From assembly GCA_002729695.1 (NCBI GenBank), contig PBYQ01000021.1, positions 1 through 64,000 on the forward strand: 64,000 bases of DNA, written 5' to 3'. The position numbers and the translations under genes are program-made. Below are positions 35,795 to 44,982 of this stretch, piece after piece. The DNA comes from Citromicrobium sp. GTDB lineage: Bacteria > Pseudomonadota > Alphaproteobacteria > Sphingomonadales > Sphingomonadaceae. The notes under the pieces were generated by a model, which was not told the origin of the DNA, did not search any database, and was given only the letters and a program-made list of their open reading frames with translations. How positions within the stretch are numbered: position 1 is the stretch's first letter; every line of letters starts with the position of its first letter.

Positions 35795-36528
35795 GGCTGC
35801 CCCGCTTCCAACCCATGCGCCATTTCGCGCGTCGCCTGCGCGCCGATACCGGCGGCCTGGCCCTATTGGAATTCGCGCTCAGCCTTCCGCTGTTTCTCGG
35901 TCTCGGGATGTTCGGGGTCGAAGTCGCCTGGTATGCGGTGACCAGCATGAACGTCAGCCAGATTTCGCTGACCATCGCCGATAACGCGGCGCGCATGGGG
36001 CAGACCGGCAGCAGCAGCTCGACAAAGACGATCTATCGATCCGACATCAACTCGATTTTTGCAGGTGCCGCCAAGCAGGGCGAGAATATCGACCTGCTCC
36101 GCAATGGGCGTGTGGTGCTCTCAAGTCTTGAAACGCTTGGCAGCAGCGGCAAGCAGACCATTCGCTGGCAACGCTGCATGGGGCTTGCCGATTACGACTC
36201 CGATTACGGCCCCGAAAACACCAACGAGTCGAGCAACAAGAGCTTCGTCGGCATGGGCCCGAAGGGTCGCGAAATCAGGGCACCGAAAGACGATGCCGTG
36301 ATGTACGTCGAAATCTTCTACGAATATCAGGGCCTGTTTGGTGACATGTTCCTGCCGAACAAGGTCATCAAACAGGAAGCTGCCTTCCCGATACGCGACG
36401 ATCGCGACTTGAGCCAGCAAGTCGCAAACGACGGCGCTTACGATCCGAAATGCGATGTCGATCCGCCCGGAGATAAGGACGACGAGGACTGCCTGATCCT
36501 GGGGCTCATCTGCGCGCTGAAACTCTAA
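35785..36528 (+). CDS. TadE-like protein 2
   Basis: A 247-residue protein. RRLRADTGGLALLEFALSLP is a TadE motif with the LEFAL glutamate, and the helix continues LFLGLGMFGVEVAWYA. The C-terminal domain is polar and acidic with a C-x-D-x-D ending and four Cys. No other tad/cpa genes are nearby, so the peptidase, secretin and ATPase must come from elsewhere. It is convergent with pdhB, nine bases apart. Confidence 0.82.
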   Translation: MPLRLPRFQPMRHFARRLRADTGGLALLEFALSLPLFLGLGMFGVEVAWYAVTSMNVSQISLTIADNAARMGQTGSSSSTKTIYRSDINSIFAGAAKQGENIDLLRNGRVVLSSLETLGSSGKQTIRWQRCMGLADYDSDYGPENTNESSNKSFVGMGPKGREIRAPKDDAVMYVEIFYEYQGLFGDMFLPNKVIKQEAAFPIRDDRDLSQQVANDGAYDPKCDVDPPGDKDDEDCLILGLICALKL

Positions 36529-36537
36529 CCTGCGCCC

Positions 36538-37947
36538 TCATTCGACGTAGCAGACCTTCTTGACCGCCTTCACGATCCGGTCGCTGTCGATCAGCGCCAT
36601 CGCTTCGAGGTTGGCGGCGTAGGGCAGCGGAACGTCCTCGTCGGTGACCCGGAGTACCGGTGCGTCGAGGTAGTCGAAGCCCTCTTCCATGCAGATCGTC
36701 ACGATCTCGCTCGAGATGGAGCAGGTCGGCCAGCCTTCCTCGGCGACCACCATGCGGTTGGTCTTCTTGAGGCTTTCGAGCACGGTTTCCTTGTCCAGCG
36801 GACGCAGGGTGCGCAGGTCGATCACCTCGGCGTCGATCCCGTCCTCGGCCAGCTTCTCCGCCGCTTCCAGTGCAAGGCCGACCGCGATCGAATAGCTGAC
36901 GATGGTCACATCGCTGCCTTCGCGCACGATCCGCGCCTTGCCGATCGGCAGCACGTAATCGTCGAGCTCGGGCACGTCGAAGCTGCGGCCGTAGACCAGC
37001 TCGTTTTCGAGGAAGACGACCGGGTCTTCGCTGCGGATCGCAGCCTTCATCAGGCCCTTGGCATCGGCCGCGTCATAGGGCGCGATCACGATCAGGCCGG
37101 GCACGCTGGCGTACCACGGGCCGTAGTTCTGGCTGTGCTGCGCGCCCACGCGCGATGCCGCGCCGTTGGGGCCGCGGAACACGATCGGGCAGCGCATCTG
37201 GCCGCCCGACATGTAGTTGGTCTTCGCGGCCGAGTTGATGATGTGGTCGATCGCCTGCATCGCGAAGTTGAAGGTCATGAACTCCACGATCGGGCGCAAG
37301 CCGCCCATCGCAGCACCGGTGCCGAGACCGGCAAAGCCGTATTCGGTGATCGGCGTGTCGACCACGCGCTTGTCGCCGAATTCGTCGAGCAGGCCCTGCG
37401 TGACCTTGTACGCACCCTGATACTGGGCGACTTCCTCGCCCATCACGAACACGCGCTCGTCGCGGCGCATTTCCTCGGCCATCGCATCGCGCAGAGCTTC
37501 GCGCACGCTGGTCGAGACCATATTGGTCCCTTCGGGAATGGCAGGATCGCTGGCGGGCGAGCGGGTCGGCTTTTCGGCCGTTTCGGTCACTTCGGCCTCG
37601 GACGGTTCGCGCCCGACATCCTTGCCTTCGCCTTCTACGTCTTCCTTGTCTTCCGAAGAGTCATCGGACTTCGCGGCAAGCGCTTCGATATCGCCGACAT
37701 CCTCGCCTTCGTCGGCCATCATCGCGATGACGGTGCCGACGGCGACTCCTTCGGTGCCCTCGTCGACCATGATCTTCGCCAGCGTGCCTTCGTCGACCGC
37801 TTCGAATTCCATCGTTGCCTTGTCGGTCTCGATTTCGGCAATGATGTCGCCGATCTCAATCTTGTCGCCTTCGGACTTGAGCCACTTGGCGAGCGTGCCT
37901 TCCTCCATCGTCGGAGAAAGCGCGGGCATTTTCAGTTCGGTCGCCAT
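36538..37947 (-). CDS. pdhB: Pyruvate dehydrogenase E1 beta with N-terminal lipoyl domain
   Basis: A 469-residue protein. The lipoyl domain spans residues about 1-78, with lipoylated Lys43 in [14 protein letters not shown]. An acidic linker (about 79-140) precedes the E1 beta fold, with [34 protein letters not shown] and [16 protein letters not shown]. With E1 alpha it decarboxylates pyruvate using thiamine diphosphate. The E1-beta lipoyl domain is an alphaproteobacterial trait. Starts two bases after the pdhA stop with GGAGGAG upstream. Confidence 0.96.
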   Translation of the reverse strand: MATELKMPALSPTMEEGTLAKWLKSEGDKIEIGDIIAEIETDKATMEFEAVDEGTLAKIMVDEGTEGVAVGTVIAMMADEGEDVGDIEALAAKSDDSSEDKEDVEGEGKDVGREPSEAEVTETAEKPTRSPASDPAIPEGTNMVSTSVREALRDAMAEEMRRDERVFVMGEEVAQYQGAYKVTQGLLDEFGDKRVVDTPITEYGFAGLGTGAAMGGLRPIVEFMTFNFAMQAIDHIINSAAKTNYMSGGQMRCPIVFRGPNGAASRVGAQHSQNYGPWYASVPGLIVIAPYDAADAKGLMKAAIRSEDPVVFLENELVYGRSFDVPELDDYVLPIGKARIVREGSDVTIVSYSIAVGLALEAAEKLAEDGIDAEVIDLRTLRPLDKETVLESLKKTNRMVVAEEGWPTCSISSEIVTICMEEGFDYLDAPVLRVTDEDVPLPYAANLEAMALIDSDRIVKAVKKVCYVE

Positions 37948-37949
37948 GC

Positions 37950-39038
37950 TCAATACTCCTCCACCAGAACGTCGGTGTAGAGTTCGGCCGCTTCCGGTTC
38001 GGGGGAGTTCTCGGCAAAATCGGCCGCTTCGGCGATCTGCGAGCGGATGCCCTTGTCGATCTGTTTCAACTCGTCTTCGCTCTTGCCCTGTTCGATCAGC
38101 GTCTTCTTGATCCGCTCGATCGGGTCGTGGTGATCTTTCTGGTCCTGCACCTCTTCACGGGTGCGGTACTTCGCCGGGTCGGACATCGAGTGCCCGCGAT
38201 AGCGATAGGTGTTGCACTCCATCAGCACCGGGCCGTTGCCCTCGCGAATATGCTTGAACGCGACCTCGGCGGCCTGGCGTACTTCGAGCACGTTCATCCC
38301 GTCGACTTCCATGCCCGGAATACGGAAGCTGGTGCCCCGACGATAGAACCGCGTTTCGGCGCTGGAGCGTTTGGTCGCGGTGCCCATCGCGTACTGGTTG
38401 TCTTCGACCACGAAGCAGATCGGCAGGTTCCACAGCGCGGCCATGTTGAACGCTTCGTAGACCTGGCCTTGGTTGGCCGCGCCGTCACCGAAATAGGCGA
38501 GGCAGATGCCGCCGTCCTCGTTGTACTTGTGCGCGAACGCCAGGCCAGCACCCAGCGGCACCTGCGCGCCGACGATACCGTGGCCGCCGTAGAATTTATG
38601 CTCGGTGCTGAACATGTGCATCGAGCCGCCCTTGCCCTTCGAAATCCCGGCCTGGCGCCCGGTCAGCTCGGCCATGATGACCTTGGGGTCGATCCCGTAG
38701 GCGAGCATGTGGCCATGATCGCGATATCCGGTGATCACCGAATCCCTGTCGTTATCGAGCGCGGACTGGAGCCCGATGGCGACCGCTTCCTGCCCGATAT
38801 ACAAGTGGCAGAAGCCGCCGATCAGGCCGAGCCCGTACAGCTGGCCCGCGCGCTCTTCGAACCGGCGGATGAGCAGCATCTGTTCGTAGAAGCGCATCAT
38901 CTGGTCGGCATCGGCATCGAAGGTCCGGTTCTTGTCGAACTCTTCCTGCAGGGAGTGCAGGACGAAATCCTCGTCCTGAGCATCTACCGGGCTTTGTGCC
39001 TTGGCGGCGGGCTTCTTCGCGGCGGGTTTCTTGGCCAA
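37950..39038 (-). CDS. pdhA: Pyruvate dehydrogenase E1 alpha
   Basis: A 362-residue protein with a Lys/Ala-rich N-terminus ([15 protein letters not shown]) and the thiamine-diphosphate site [20 protein letters not shown], then [19 protein letters not shown] is the E1-alpha signature near residue 290, where phosphoserine lies in mitochondria. The start is TTG after AAGGAG. It is the first gene of the pdhAB pair, and E2 and E3 lie at the left edge of the window, so the complex is split between loci. Confidence 0.96.
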   Translation of the reverse strand: MAKKPAAKKPAAKAQSPVDAQDEDFVLHSLQEEFDKNRTFDADADQMMRFYEQMLLIRRFEERAGQLYGLGLIGGFCHLYIGQEAVAIGLQSALDNDRDSVITGYRDHGHMLAYGIDPKVIMAELTGRQAGISKGKGGSMHMFSTEHKFYGGHGIVGAQVPLGAGLAFAHKYNEDGGICLAYFGDGAANQGQVYEAFNMAALWNLPICFVVEDNQYAMGTATKRSSAETRFYRRGTSFRIPGMEVDGMNVLEVRQAAEVAFKHIREGNGPVLMECNTYRYRGHSMSDPAKYRTREEVQDQKDHHDPIERIKKTLIEQGKSEDELKQIDKGIRSQIAEAADFAENSPEPEAAELYTDVLVEEY

Positions 39039-39224
39039 GTGGTACTCCTTCGCGTGGCCGACCCGGTTCGGGCCCGATCACGCCTTCAAAAAAGATGGCA
39101 CAACGCTGAGCCATGCCCATGACGTAACGTCCGCCAGCTTGCAATGGTTGCGAGGCTCGTGAAATCGAATGCACGGCGAATGGTTGCGCACGCGACCGGC
39201 ACCGACGCAGAATCTTGCGAAGGC

Positions 39225-39584
39225 TTACGGGGCCGGATCGGCTTTCGGTTTGGGCAGGATCACATCGTCGGGGTGCACCACGTTCAGATTCCGGCGCATC
39301 GTTTCGATCACCATGTCGGGATCGGCATTGTCGGGATCGAGCGCGTCGACCCGCTGCTTGAGCTCGTCACGCTCCTTGCGCAAATCGGCAATGCGCGCCT
39401 CACGCTGCGCCAGCGCGGTGGACGCATCGCTCCATGCGAAAATGCCGCTGGGACCGGCGACGGCCATCCCGCCCATCAGCAACAGCGCCGCAAGTGCCAG
39501 ACCCTGGGTCAGCCGTTCGCGCCGCGCCGCCTTGTTCTGCTTCACCATGCCCTGCGTTACGAGGGCTTGCCTGCCAATGTTCAT
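39225..39584 (-). CDS. FtsB/DivIC-like septum formation initiator
   Basis: A 119-residue protein with one membrane helix (LTQGLALAALLLMGGMAVAG) followed by a coiled-coil (REARIADLRKERDELKQRVD) and a short extracytoplasmic tail. This is the layout of FtsB, which links FtsL and FtsQ in the divisome. It precedes pdhA, as in many alphaproteobacteria. The start is open: ATG 39584 or ATG 39548 (VKQNKAARRERL). A DUF-type annotation would be equally safe. Confidence 0.78.
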   Translation of the reverse strand: MNIGRQALVTQGMVKQNKAARRERLTQGLALAALLLMGGMAVAGPSGIFAWSDASTALAQREARIADLRKERDELKQRVDALDPDNADPDMVIETMRRNLNVVHPDDVILPKPKADPAP

Positions 39585-39806
39585 GCAGTCCCTTGAATCA
39601 TAAGCGAGTCTTAGAGGCAAGCCCCAAAAGCGTAGCGTCAGCGCCGAATTGCCCGCGGCGCACGCCGACCCGGAACCGAGCCGACTGCGCAACCGTTCCT
39701 AAGATTGACAGGCTGGCATTGCAGACCTAGCTCCGCCCCATTCCGGGCACGCCTCCCCCGCACTGCGCTGCCGCTGCCCGCCACCATTCATTGGAGGATG
39801 CCGAAT

Positions 39807-40937
39807 ATGGCCGACCTTTTCGAAAATCCCGTGGGTCTCGACGGGTTTGAGTTCGTCGAATTCAGCGCGCCCGAGAAAGGCGTGCTCGAACCTGTGTTCC
39901 AGGCGATGGGGTTTACCCACGTCGCCAATCACCGCTCCAAGGATGTGCAGCTCTGGCGGCAGGGCAACATCAACCTTGTCACCAATTACGAACCGATGAG
40001 CGCGGCCTGGTACTTCGCCCGCGAGCACGGCCCCAGCGCGTGCGGCATGGGATTCCGTGTGAAGGATGCCTCGCAGGCATGGGCCCGGCTGATGGAGGCC
40101 GGTGCCGAGCCGGTCGATACGCAGACCGGCCCGATGGAACTCTCCATCCCCGCGATCAAGGGCATCGGCGGCGCGCTGATCTACATCATCGATCGCTATG
40201 CCGATGCCAACGGCGAAGGCAGCGCAGACGGCCTCTCGATCTACGACATCGACTTCGAGTATCTCGACGGGGTCGAGAAATTCCCCGAAGGCGCTGGCTT
40301 CCAGCGGATCGATCACCTGACGCACAACGTCTACGGCGGGCGCATGGCCTACTGGGCCGACTGGTACGAGAACCTGTTCAACTTCCAGGAAATCCGCTTC
40401 TTCGACATCAAGGGCGAATATACCGGTCTGACCTCGAAGGCGCTGACCGCGCCCGATGGCAAAATCCGCATCCCGCTCAACGAAGAAGCCAAGGGTGGCG
40501 GCGGCCAGATCGAGGAATTCCTGCGCGAATTCAACGGCGAAGGCATCCAGCACATCGCGCTGATCTGCGACGACCTGATCGCCGCTTGGGACAAGCTCAA
40601 GGAATTCGGCGTGCCCTTCATGACCGCGCCGCCCGAGACCTATTACGAAATGCTGCCCGAGCGCCTGCCCGATCACGGCCAACCGGTCGACGAGTTGAAG
40701 GCGCGCGGCATCCTGCTCGACGGGACCACCGAAGGCGGCCAGCCCCGCCTGCTGCTGCAGATTTTCGCCGAGGCGCAGGTCGGGCCGGTGTTCTTCGAAT
40801 TCATCCAGCGCAAGGGCGACGAAGGCTTCGGCGAAGGCAACTTCAAGGCGCTGTTCGAAAGCATGGAGCGCGATCAGGTGCGCCGTGGCGTGCTGAACGT
40901 CGAAGACGCGAAGACCGTGTCGGAACCCGCCGAATAG
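39807..40937 (+). CDS. hppD: 4-hydroxyphenylpyruvate dioxygenase
   Basis: A 376-residue iron dioxygenase that converts 4-hydroxyphenylpyruvate to homogentisate in tyrosine degradation. The metal triad is visible as DHLTHNV (His), IQHIALIC (His) and [10 protein letters not shown] (Glu). The first ATG (39798) directly abuts GGAGG; the second, used here, is nine bases away and is the better start. Length is normal. It lies upstream of a REP element and a VOC-family gene. Confidence 0.96.
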   Translation: MADLFENPVGLDGFEFVEFSAPEKGVLEPVFQAMGFTHVANHRSKDVQLWRQGNINLVTNYEPMSAAWYFAREHGPSACGMGFRVKDASQAWARLMEAGAEPVDTQTGPMELSIPAIKGIGGALIYIIDRYADANGEGSADGLSIYDIDFEYLDGVEKFPEGAGFQRIDHLTHNVYGGRMAYWADWYENLFNFQEIRFFDIKGEYTGLTSKALTAPDGKIRIPLNEEAKGGGGQIEEFLREFNGEGIQHIALICDDLIAAWDKLKEFGVPFMTAPPETYYEMLPERLPDHGQPVDELKARGILLDGTTEGGQPRLLLQIFAEAQVGPVFFEFIQRKGDEGFGEGNFKALFESMERDQVRRGVLNVEDAKTVSEPAE

Positions 40938-40948
40938 GCCAACCAATT

Positions 40949-41029
40949 CTCCGTTCGTCCTCAGCTTGTCGAAGGGCAGACGGAGCACCTGGCCTATTTC
41001 GCGCTTCGACAGGCTCAGCACGAACGGAG
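40949..41029. repeat. REP-like inverted pair 1
   Basis: Left arm 40949-40974 (CTCCGTTCGTCCTCAGCTTG, then TCGAAG) and right arm 41004-41029 (CTTCGACAGGCTCAGCACGA, then ACGGAG) are inverted copies with three mismatches in 26. The CTTCGACAnGCTCAG core is common between genes in sphingomonad genomes. The pair can form a cruciform or an RNA hairpin between hppD and the VOC gene. Confidence 0.85.
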
Positions 41030-41035
41030 TTCAAA

Positions 41036-41635
41036 ATGCCCGCTGATCAATCCCACCCCGTAACGCTCGGCGGCGTCCACCATGCCGCCTATCGCTGCAA
41101 GGACGCCAAAGAGACCGTCGAGTGGTACGAGAAGGTGCTGGGTATGGAATATACCAGCGCTTTTTCGGAGGATCACGTGCCGTCCACCGGCGAGTACGAC
41201 CCGTACATGCACGTCTTCCTCGACGCAGGTAACGGCAACATCCTCGCCTTCTTCGAACTGCCCAACCAGAAGGATATGGGCCGCGACGAGAACACGCCGA
41301 TCTGGGTCCAGCACCTTGCCTTCAAGGTCGCAGACGAGGACGCGCTGATCGCGGCGAAGAGCCACATCGAAGGCCTCGGCATCGACGTCCTCGGCCCGAC
41401 GCACCACGGCATCTTCAAGTCGATCTACTTTTTCGATCCCAACGGCCACCGCGTCGAGCTGGCCGCCGACATCGGCACCGACGGGCAATATGCCGAGCTC
41501 AAGCGCGTCGCGATGCCGATGCTCGACGAGTGGAGCGAAACCAAGAAGGCACCGCAACACGCCGCCTGGCTGCACGAACTCGCACGCGAGGAGCACGCGA
41601 AGGCGAAGGCTGCAGAAGAGCCGGACCTGCCCTGA
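41036..41635 (+). CDS. VOC superfamily protein (glyoxalase-like)
   Basis: A 199-residue single VOC module. GGVHHAAYRCKDAKETVEWY and VLGMEYTSAFSED are followed by IWVQHLAFKVAD and a closing segment FFDPNGHRVELAADIG with the metal Glu. These are vicinal-oxygen-chelate metal sites. Likely a dioxygenase or isomerase acting on an aromatic or keto substrate; the link to tyrosine catabolism through hppD is by position only. No lactoylglutathione-specific motif is evident. Confidence 0.8.
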   Translation: MPADQSHPVTLGGVHHAAYRCKDAKETVEWYEKVLGMEYTSAFSEDHVPSTGEYDPYMHVFLDAGNGNILAFFELPNQKDMGRDENTPIWVQHLAFKVADEDALIAAKSHIEGLGIDVLGPTHHGIFKSIYFFDPNGHRVELAADIGTDGQYAELKRVAMPMLDEWSETKKAPQHAAWLHELAREEHAKAKAAEEPDLP

Positions 41636-41648
41636 TTTTCGGAACCCT

Positions 41649-41683
41649 CCCCGTTTTGCCGCCGTTAGTGACGCAAAACGGGG
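41649..41683 (+). promoter_or_regulatory. 11-bp hairpin over the mscS ribosome binding site
   Basis: CCCCGTTTTGC (41649-41659) and GCAAAACGGGG (41673-41683) pair perfectly with a 13-base loop. The right arm contains the Shine-Dalgarno-like CGGGGA, six bases before the mscS ATG at 41690. No T-run follows, so it is not a usual terminator. As RNA it could hold mscS translation down. Confidence 0.7.
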
Positions 41684-41689
41684 AATTCG

Positions 41690-42613
41690 ATGACTACACC
41701 GACGACCACGCCTTCGGACGAGACCTACGACCAGACCGTCGACACGCTGGCTACGTTGCAGGACCAGCTGGTCGACATGGCGGAGGGGTTCGTCCGCGCC
41801 CTGCCCAACATGGCGATCGCCCTCGTGATCATCGTGATCACCTGGATCGTCGCGCGTATCGCGGTGCGGGGCGTAAGCCGCGCCATCGGCAAGACCGATA
41901 TGCGCCCTTCCCTGCAGAACCTGATCGACACCGTCGTAAAGCTCGGCATCTGGATCGTCGGGCTGATGATCGCGCTGATCGTGGTCATGCCGGGGATGAC
42001 GCCCGCCAGCCTGATCGCCGGCCTCGGCATCGGCGCGGTCGCGATCGGGTTTGCGTTTCAGGATATCTTCGAGAATTTCCTCGCCGGCGTGCTCATCATG
42101 CTGCGCGAGAAAATGCGCATCGGCGATGTCATCGAGTGCGAAGGGATTATCGGCAAGGTCGAGCACATCACCTTGCGCGAAACCCATGTGCGCAAACTGT
42201 CGGGCGAGGTCACGCTGGTGCCCAACTCGATGCTGTTCAAGAACCCTGTCGAGATTCTGACCGACGAGCAGATGCGCCGGCACGAGGTGATCGCGGGCGT
42301 TTCCTACGACACAGATCTGGACCACGCGGCAGAGGTTATCCGCAAGGCGGTCGAAAGCGTGGACGTGGTCGAGCGCGACAAGGGCATCGATGTCTTCGCG
42401 GTCGAGTTCAACTCAAGCTCGGTCGACTTCAAGGTCCGCTGGTGGGCCGGTTCGACCCCGCGCAATATGTGGGAGAGCAAGGACAAGGTGATCCGCGCGA
42501 TCAAGCGCGCCTTGGACGATGCGGGGATCGAAATCCCGTTCCCCTACATCACCCACACCTTCAAGGAGTGCGTGCCGCTCGGCCGCGATCCGGGCGAAGC
42601 AGTCGAGGGCTAG
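41690..42613 (+). CDS. MscS-type mechanosensitive channel
   Basis: A 307-residue inner-membrane channel. Three helices (about 38-60, 85-110 and 112-140), of which the third, pore-lining one is GLGIGAVAIGFAFQDIFENF with the Gly/Ala packing pattern of MscS TM3. The beta domain (IECEGIIGKVEHITLRETHV, then LVPNSMLFKNP) and C-terminal alpha-beta domain follow. It opens under membrane tension at hypoosmotic shock. A hairpin covers its ribosome site. Confidence 0.94.
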   Translation: MTTPTTTPSDETYDQTVDTLATLQDQLVDMAEGFVRALPNMAIALVIIVITWIVARIAVRGVSRAIGKTDMRPSLQNLIDTVVKLGIWIVGLMIALIVVMPGMTPASLIAGLGIGAVAIGFAFQDIFENFLAGVLIMLREKMRIGDVIECEGIIGKVEHITLRETHVRKLSGEVTLVPNSMLFKNPVEILTDEQMRRHEVIAGVSYDTDLDHAAEVIRKAVESVDVVERDKGIDVFAVEFNSSSVDFKVRWWAGSTPRNMWESKDKVIRAIKRALDDAGIEIPFPYITHTFKECVPLGRDPGEAVEG

Positions 42614-42617
42614 TCCG

Positions 42618-43352
42618 TCACCTGACCGCAGCGAGATCCTCGAGAAAGTCGTGGATTCGCTGCGCGTTCACGCCGAGATCGCCGATGCCCACCCGGCTGA
42701 CCGATCGCATGTCGATCAGCGTGCGGTCGGCGCCGTCGGGCCGCGCGCGGAGGACCACCTCGTCTTCGAAGCGGATGTATGAGGCATAGGCGGTCGCCTC
42801 CATCCGCCCCCTGGCGGGATCGACCGCGCGGATCGTCCATCCACGTTCTTTCGCCAGCTTCTCGGCATCGCGGATCGTCTGTTCGACCGACCGGTCGAGC
42901 ACCACGCTGCGCAGTTCGGGGTAGCCCTCCTTATGCAGGGCGATCCACTTGGCCTCGGTATCGACGCCGCGCAGATTGTCGTCCGGGAGGGTGATCGCCT
43001 CGAACTGGGGGACATCGGCCAGATCGGTGGTCGCATCGTGGATCATCGGTGCGCCGCCCGCCATCGCCACGCGGATGGCCAGCGATCCGACGAAGCCTGC
43101 CGCGAAGAGAAACCCGATCAGCGCCGCGCGCCGGGCGGGCCAGCCAGCCCGCCAGTTCAGAATAAGCGCGATGATCGCAAGTCCCAGCGCACCCGCCGCC
43201 ACCGGCGCAGACTGGTAGAGGTAGCTAAAACCCTCCAGCTTGCCGATCCGGTCGACCCGCGCGAGCGTCATCCCCGTAAACGCGAAAATCGTCGCGCCGA
43301 GCGCCAGTACGAGTGCGAGCCATGACAGGCCCCTGGTCCATTTATGCGTCAT
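42618..43352 (-). CDS. DUF1499 membrane protein
   Basis: A 244-residue protein with about three N-terminal membrane helices (LALVLALGATIFAFTGM; AGALGLAIIALILNW; LIGFLFAAGFVGSLAIRVA) and a C-terminal DUF1499 domain with ATAYASYIRFEDEVVLRARP and SRVGIGDLGVNAQRIHDFLE. DUF1499 is common in alphaproteobacteria; its function is unknown. The ATG at 43352 is used; a TTG four codons earlier is possible. It is convergent with mscS. Confidence 0.82.
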   Translation of the reverse strand: MTHKWTRGLSWLALVLALGATIFAFTGMTLARVDRIGKLEGFSYLYQSAPVAAGALGLAIIALILNWRAGWPARRAALIGFLFAAGFVGSLAIRVAMAGGAPMIHDATTDLADVPQFEAITLPDDNLRGVDTEAKWIALHKEGYPELRSVVLDRSVEQTIRDAEKLAKERGWTIRAVDPARGRMEATAYASYIRFEDEVVLRARPDGADRTLIDMRSVSRVGIGDLGVNAQRIHDFLEDLAAVR

Positions 43353-43426
43353 CGATGCCCCCAATCTCGCAGCCGCTTATAGCGACGCGAGTGGGCGGCG
43401 TGAACGGCTTGTGACAGATGGCCCGT

Positions 43427-43447
43427 AATGGTGCGCCCGACAGGATT
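43427..43447 (-). repeat. Direct repeat of the tRNA-Arg 3' end
   Basis: These 21 bases are identical to 43552-43572, which hold the encoded CCA, discriminator, acceptor 3' strand and start of the T-arm of tRNA-Arg, plus two flanking bases. The copy is 125 bp downstream of the tRNA in its reading direction. The sequence between holds only short inverted segments and no gene. Confidence 0.85.
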
Positions 43448-43553
43448 GGACTTCGCTGCGCTCACCCCCTCTGGCCGCTGCGCGGCTGCGAGTCCGAAGT
43501 TCGCTCCCTGCATCACCCACCATTTCAACCCGCTTCTTCGAAGCGAACGGAAA

Positions 43554-43630
43554 TGGTGCGCCCGACAGGATTCGAACCTGTGGCCCCCAGATTAGGAATC
43601 TGATGCTCTATCCGACTGAGCTACGGGCGC
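43554..43630 (-). tRNA. tRNA-Arg (anticodon CCU)
   Basis: A 77-nt gene on the minus strand with acceptor arms GCGCCCG/CGGGCGC, encoded CCA, D-arm with GTAGCTCAGTCGGATAGAGC, anticodon arm CAGATTCCTAATCTG (anticodon CCT) and T-arm with GGTTCGAATCC. It reads the AGG codon. It is flanked by the DUF1499 gene and the DUF1178 gene, and its 3' end is repeated 125 bp away. Confidence 0.97.
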
Positions 43631-43674
43631 GCCAAGCGGTGCCATAACCGCACATGACCGCGCTCGCAACGCGC

Positions 43675-44145
43675 TCAATTGGTCTCATCGGGCGGGGTGA
43701 ACGGGATCAGCAGCGGGGCGACGGTGATGCCCTCTTCCAGAAGGTCGCGCGCTTCCTTGGCATCGGCCTTGCCGTGGATCAGCGCCTTGTCCTTCTCGCC
43801 ATAATGCATCGCGCGGCTTTCCTCGGCGAAGCGGTCGCCGACATAGGTGCTCTGCTTGATCGTCTCGGCCTGCAACCTGGCGAGTTTCTGCATCGCCTCG
43901 CGGATCGCGGGCGGAAGCGCTCCGCCCTGACTGGTCGTTTCCTGCTCCCGTTTCGCCGGTGCGTCGGCGCGCGCATTGCCTTTCACGGGCACGGCGGGAG
44001 CCATCGGAGCCTTTGCGACTTCGCTCGAACCGCAGTGCGGACAAACCAGCAGGCCCTGTCTGCCCTGCTCCTCGAACGCGGAGGACGAGCGGAACCATGC
44101 TTCGAAGCGGTGGCCGCCGTCGCACGAAAGGTCGAACACGATCAT
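43675..44145 (-). CDS. DUF1178 family protein
   Basis: A 156-residue protein that opens MIVFDLSCDGGHRFEAWFRS and has CPHCGSSEVAKAPMAPAV, a likely zinc-ribbon with CPHC and the earlier Cys/His. The C-terminal half (REAMQKLARLQAETIKQSTY, then VGDRFAEESRAMHYGE) is characteristic of DUF1178. Function unknown. Its ATG overlaps the stop of the nitrilase-family gene as ATGA. Confidence 0.88.
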   Translation of the reverse strand: MIVFDLSCDGGHRFEAWFRSSSAFEEQGRQGLLVCPHCGSSEVAKAPMAPAVPVKGNARADAPAKREQETTSQGGALPPAIREAMQKLARLQAETIKQSTYVGDRFAEESRAMHYGEKDKALIHGKADAKEARDLLEEGITVAPLLIPFTPPDETN

Positions 44146-44969
44146 CGCGTCGCCAGATCGGGAATTGCGCGCCGGTTGGCAAGGCTGGGTACCTGCGCGC
44201 GTGCCCTGGCAATCCGCTCTGCGTCGATCTCGGCGAAGCCAAGCCCCGCCTCCTCCCCGCCCATGTCGAGCAGCACTTCGCCCCACGGGTCGACCACCAG
44301 GCTGTGGCCGTAAGTCGTGCGTCCGTCTGCATGTTCACCGACCTGCGCCGCTGCGACCACGAAGGCGCTCGCCTCGATAGCCCGCGCCCGCACCAGCGTG
44401 TGCCAGTGCGCGGTGCCGGTGGGCACGGTGAAAGCGGCGGGAATCGCGATCATGTCGCACTGAGCACGGCCCAGCGCATCGAACAGTGCGGGGAAACGGA
44501 TGTCGTAGCAGATCGTCAGGCCGAGCCGCCCGGCTGGCGTGCTGTCGGTGACGGATAGCGCCTCGCCCGGCTGGTAGGCGTTCGATTCGCGCCAGCTCTC
44601 TCCGCTGTCGAGATCGACGTCGAACATGTGCAGCTTGTCGTACTGGCCGGCGATCTCACCCGAAGGCGCGATCAGCAGCGAACGGTTGGCGAGCTTGCCG
44701 CCCCCCAACCGCACCGGCAGGCCGAAGCTCGCCCAGATTGCATTGTCTGCGGCGGCCGCGCTCAGCCGATCGACGAGCGCTGCGTAACCTGCACCATCGA
44801 TACTTTCTGCCGCCCGCGTCCGGTCACGGTCGAGCAGCAGCGCCATCTCGGGCGCGAAAAGCATGTCCGCCCCGCCCTTGCGCGCGTCGGCCATCGCCGC
44901 GATCATGGCGCTGCAATTGACCTCCGGGTCGGTGCCCGAAGTCATCTGGAAGACCGCAATCTTGCTCAC
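44142..44969 (-). CDS. Carbon-nitrogen hydrolase, Nit2-like
   Basis: A 275-residue nitrilase-superfamily amidase. The Glu-Lys-Cys triad is visible as FAPEMALLL, YDKLHMFDV and LTICYDIRFP. The family includes omega-amidases and deaminated-glutathione amidases that repair toxic side products of glutathione metabolism; the exact substrate is not readable. It lies between grxC and the DUF1178 gene on the same strand, consistent with a thiol-linked role. The start is a GTG. Confidence 0.88.
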   Translation of the reverse strand: MSKIAVFQMTSGTDPEVNCSAMIAAMADARKGGADMLFAPEMALLLDRDRTRAAESIDGAGYAALVDRLSAAAADNAIWASFGLPVRLGGGKLANRSLLIAPSGEIAGQYDKLHMFDVDLDSGESWRESNAYQPGEALSVTDSTPAGRLGLTICYDIRFPALFDALGRAQCDMIAIPAAFTVPTGTAHWHTLVRARAIEASAFVVAAAQVGEHADGRTTYGHSLVVDPWGEVLLDMGGEEAGLGFAEIDAERIARARAQVPSLANRRAIPDLATR

Positions 44970-44982
44970 GGTGTGGCTGCGT

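Noticed and set aside
41649..41683. Intrinsic terminator after the VOC gene
   Set aside because: The stem has no T-run after it, and the right arm overlaps the mscS ribosome site, so a leader hairpin is more likely.
43427..43630. Attachment sites of an integrated element at tRNA-Arg
   Set aside because: No integrase or element genes lie between or near the repeats; only the repeat itself is reported.
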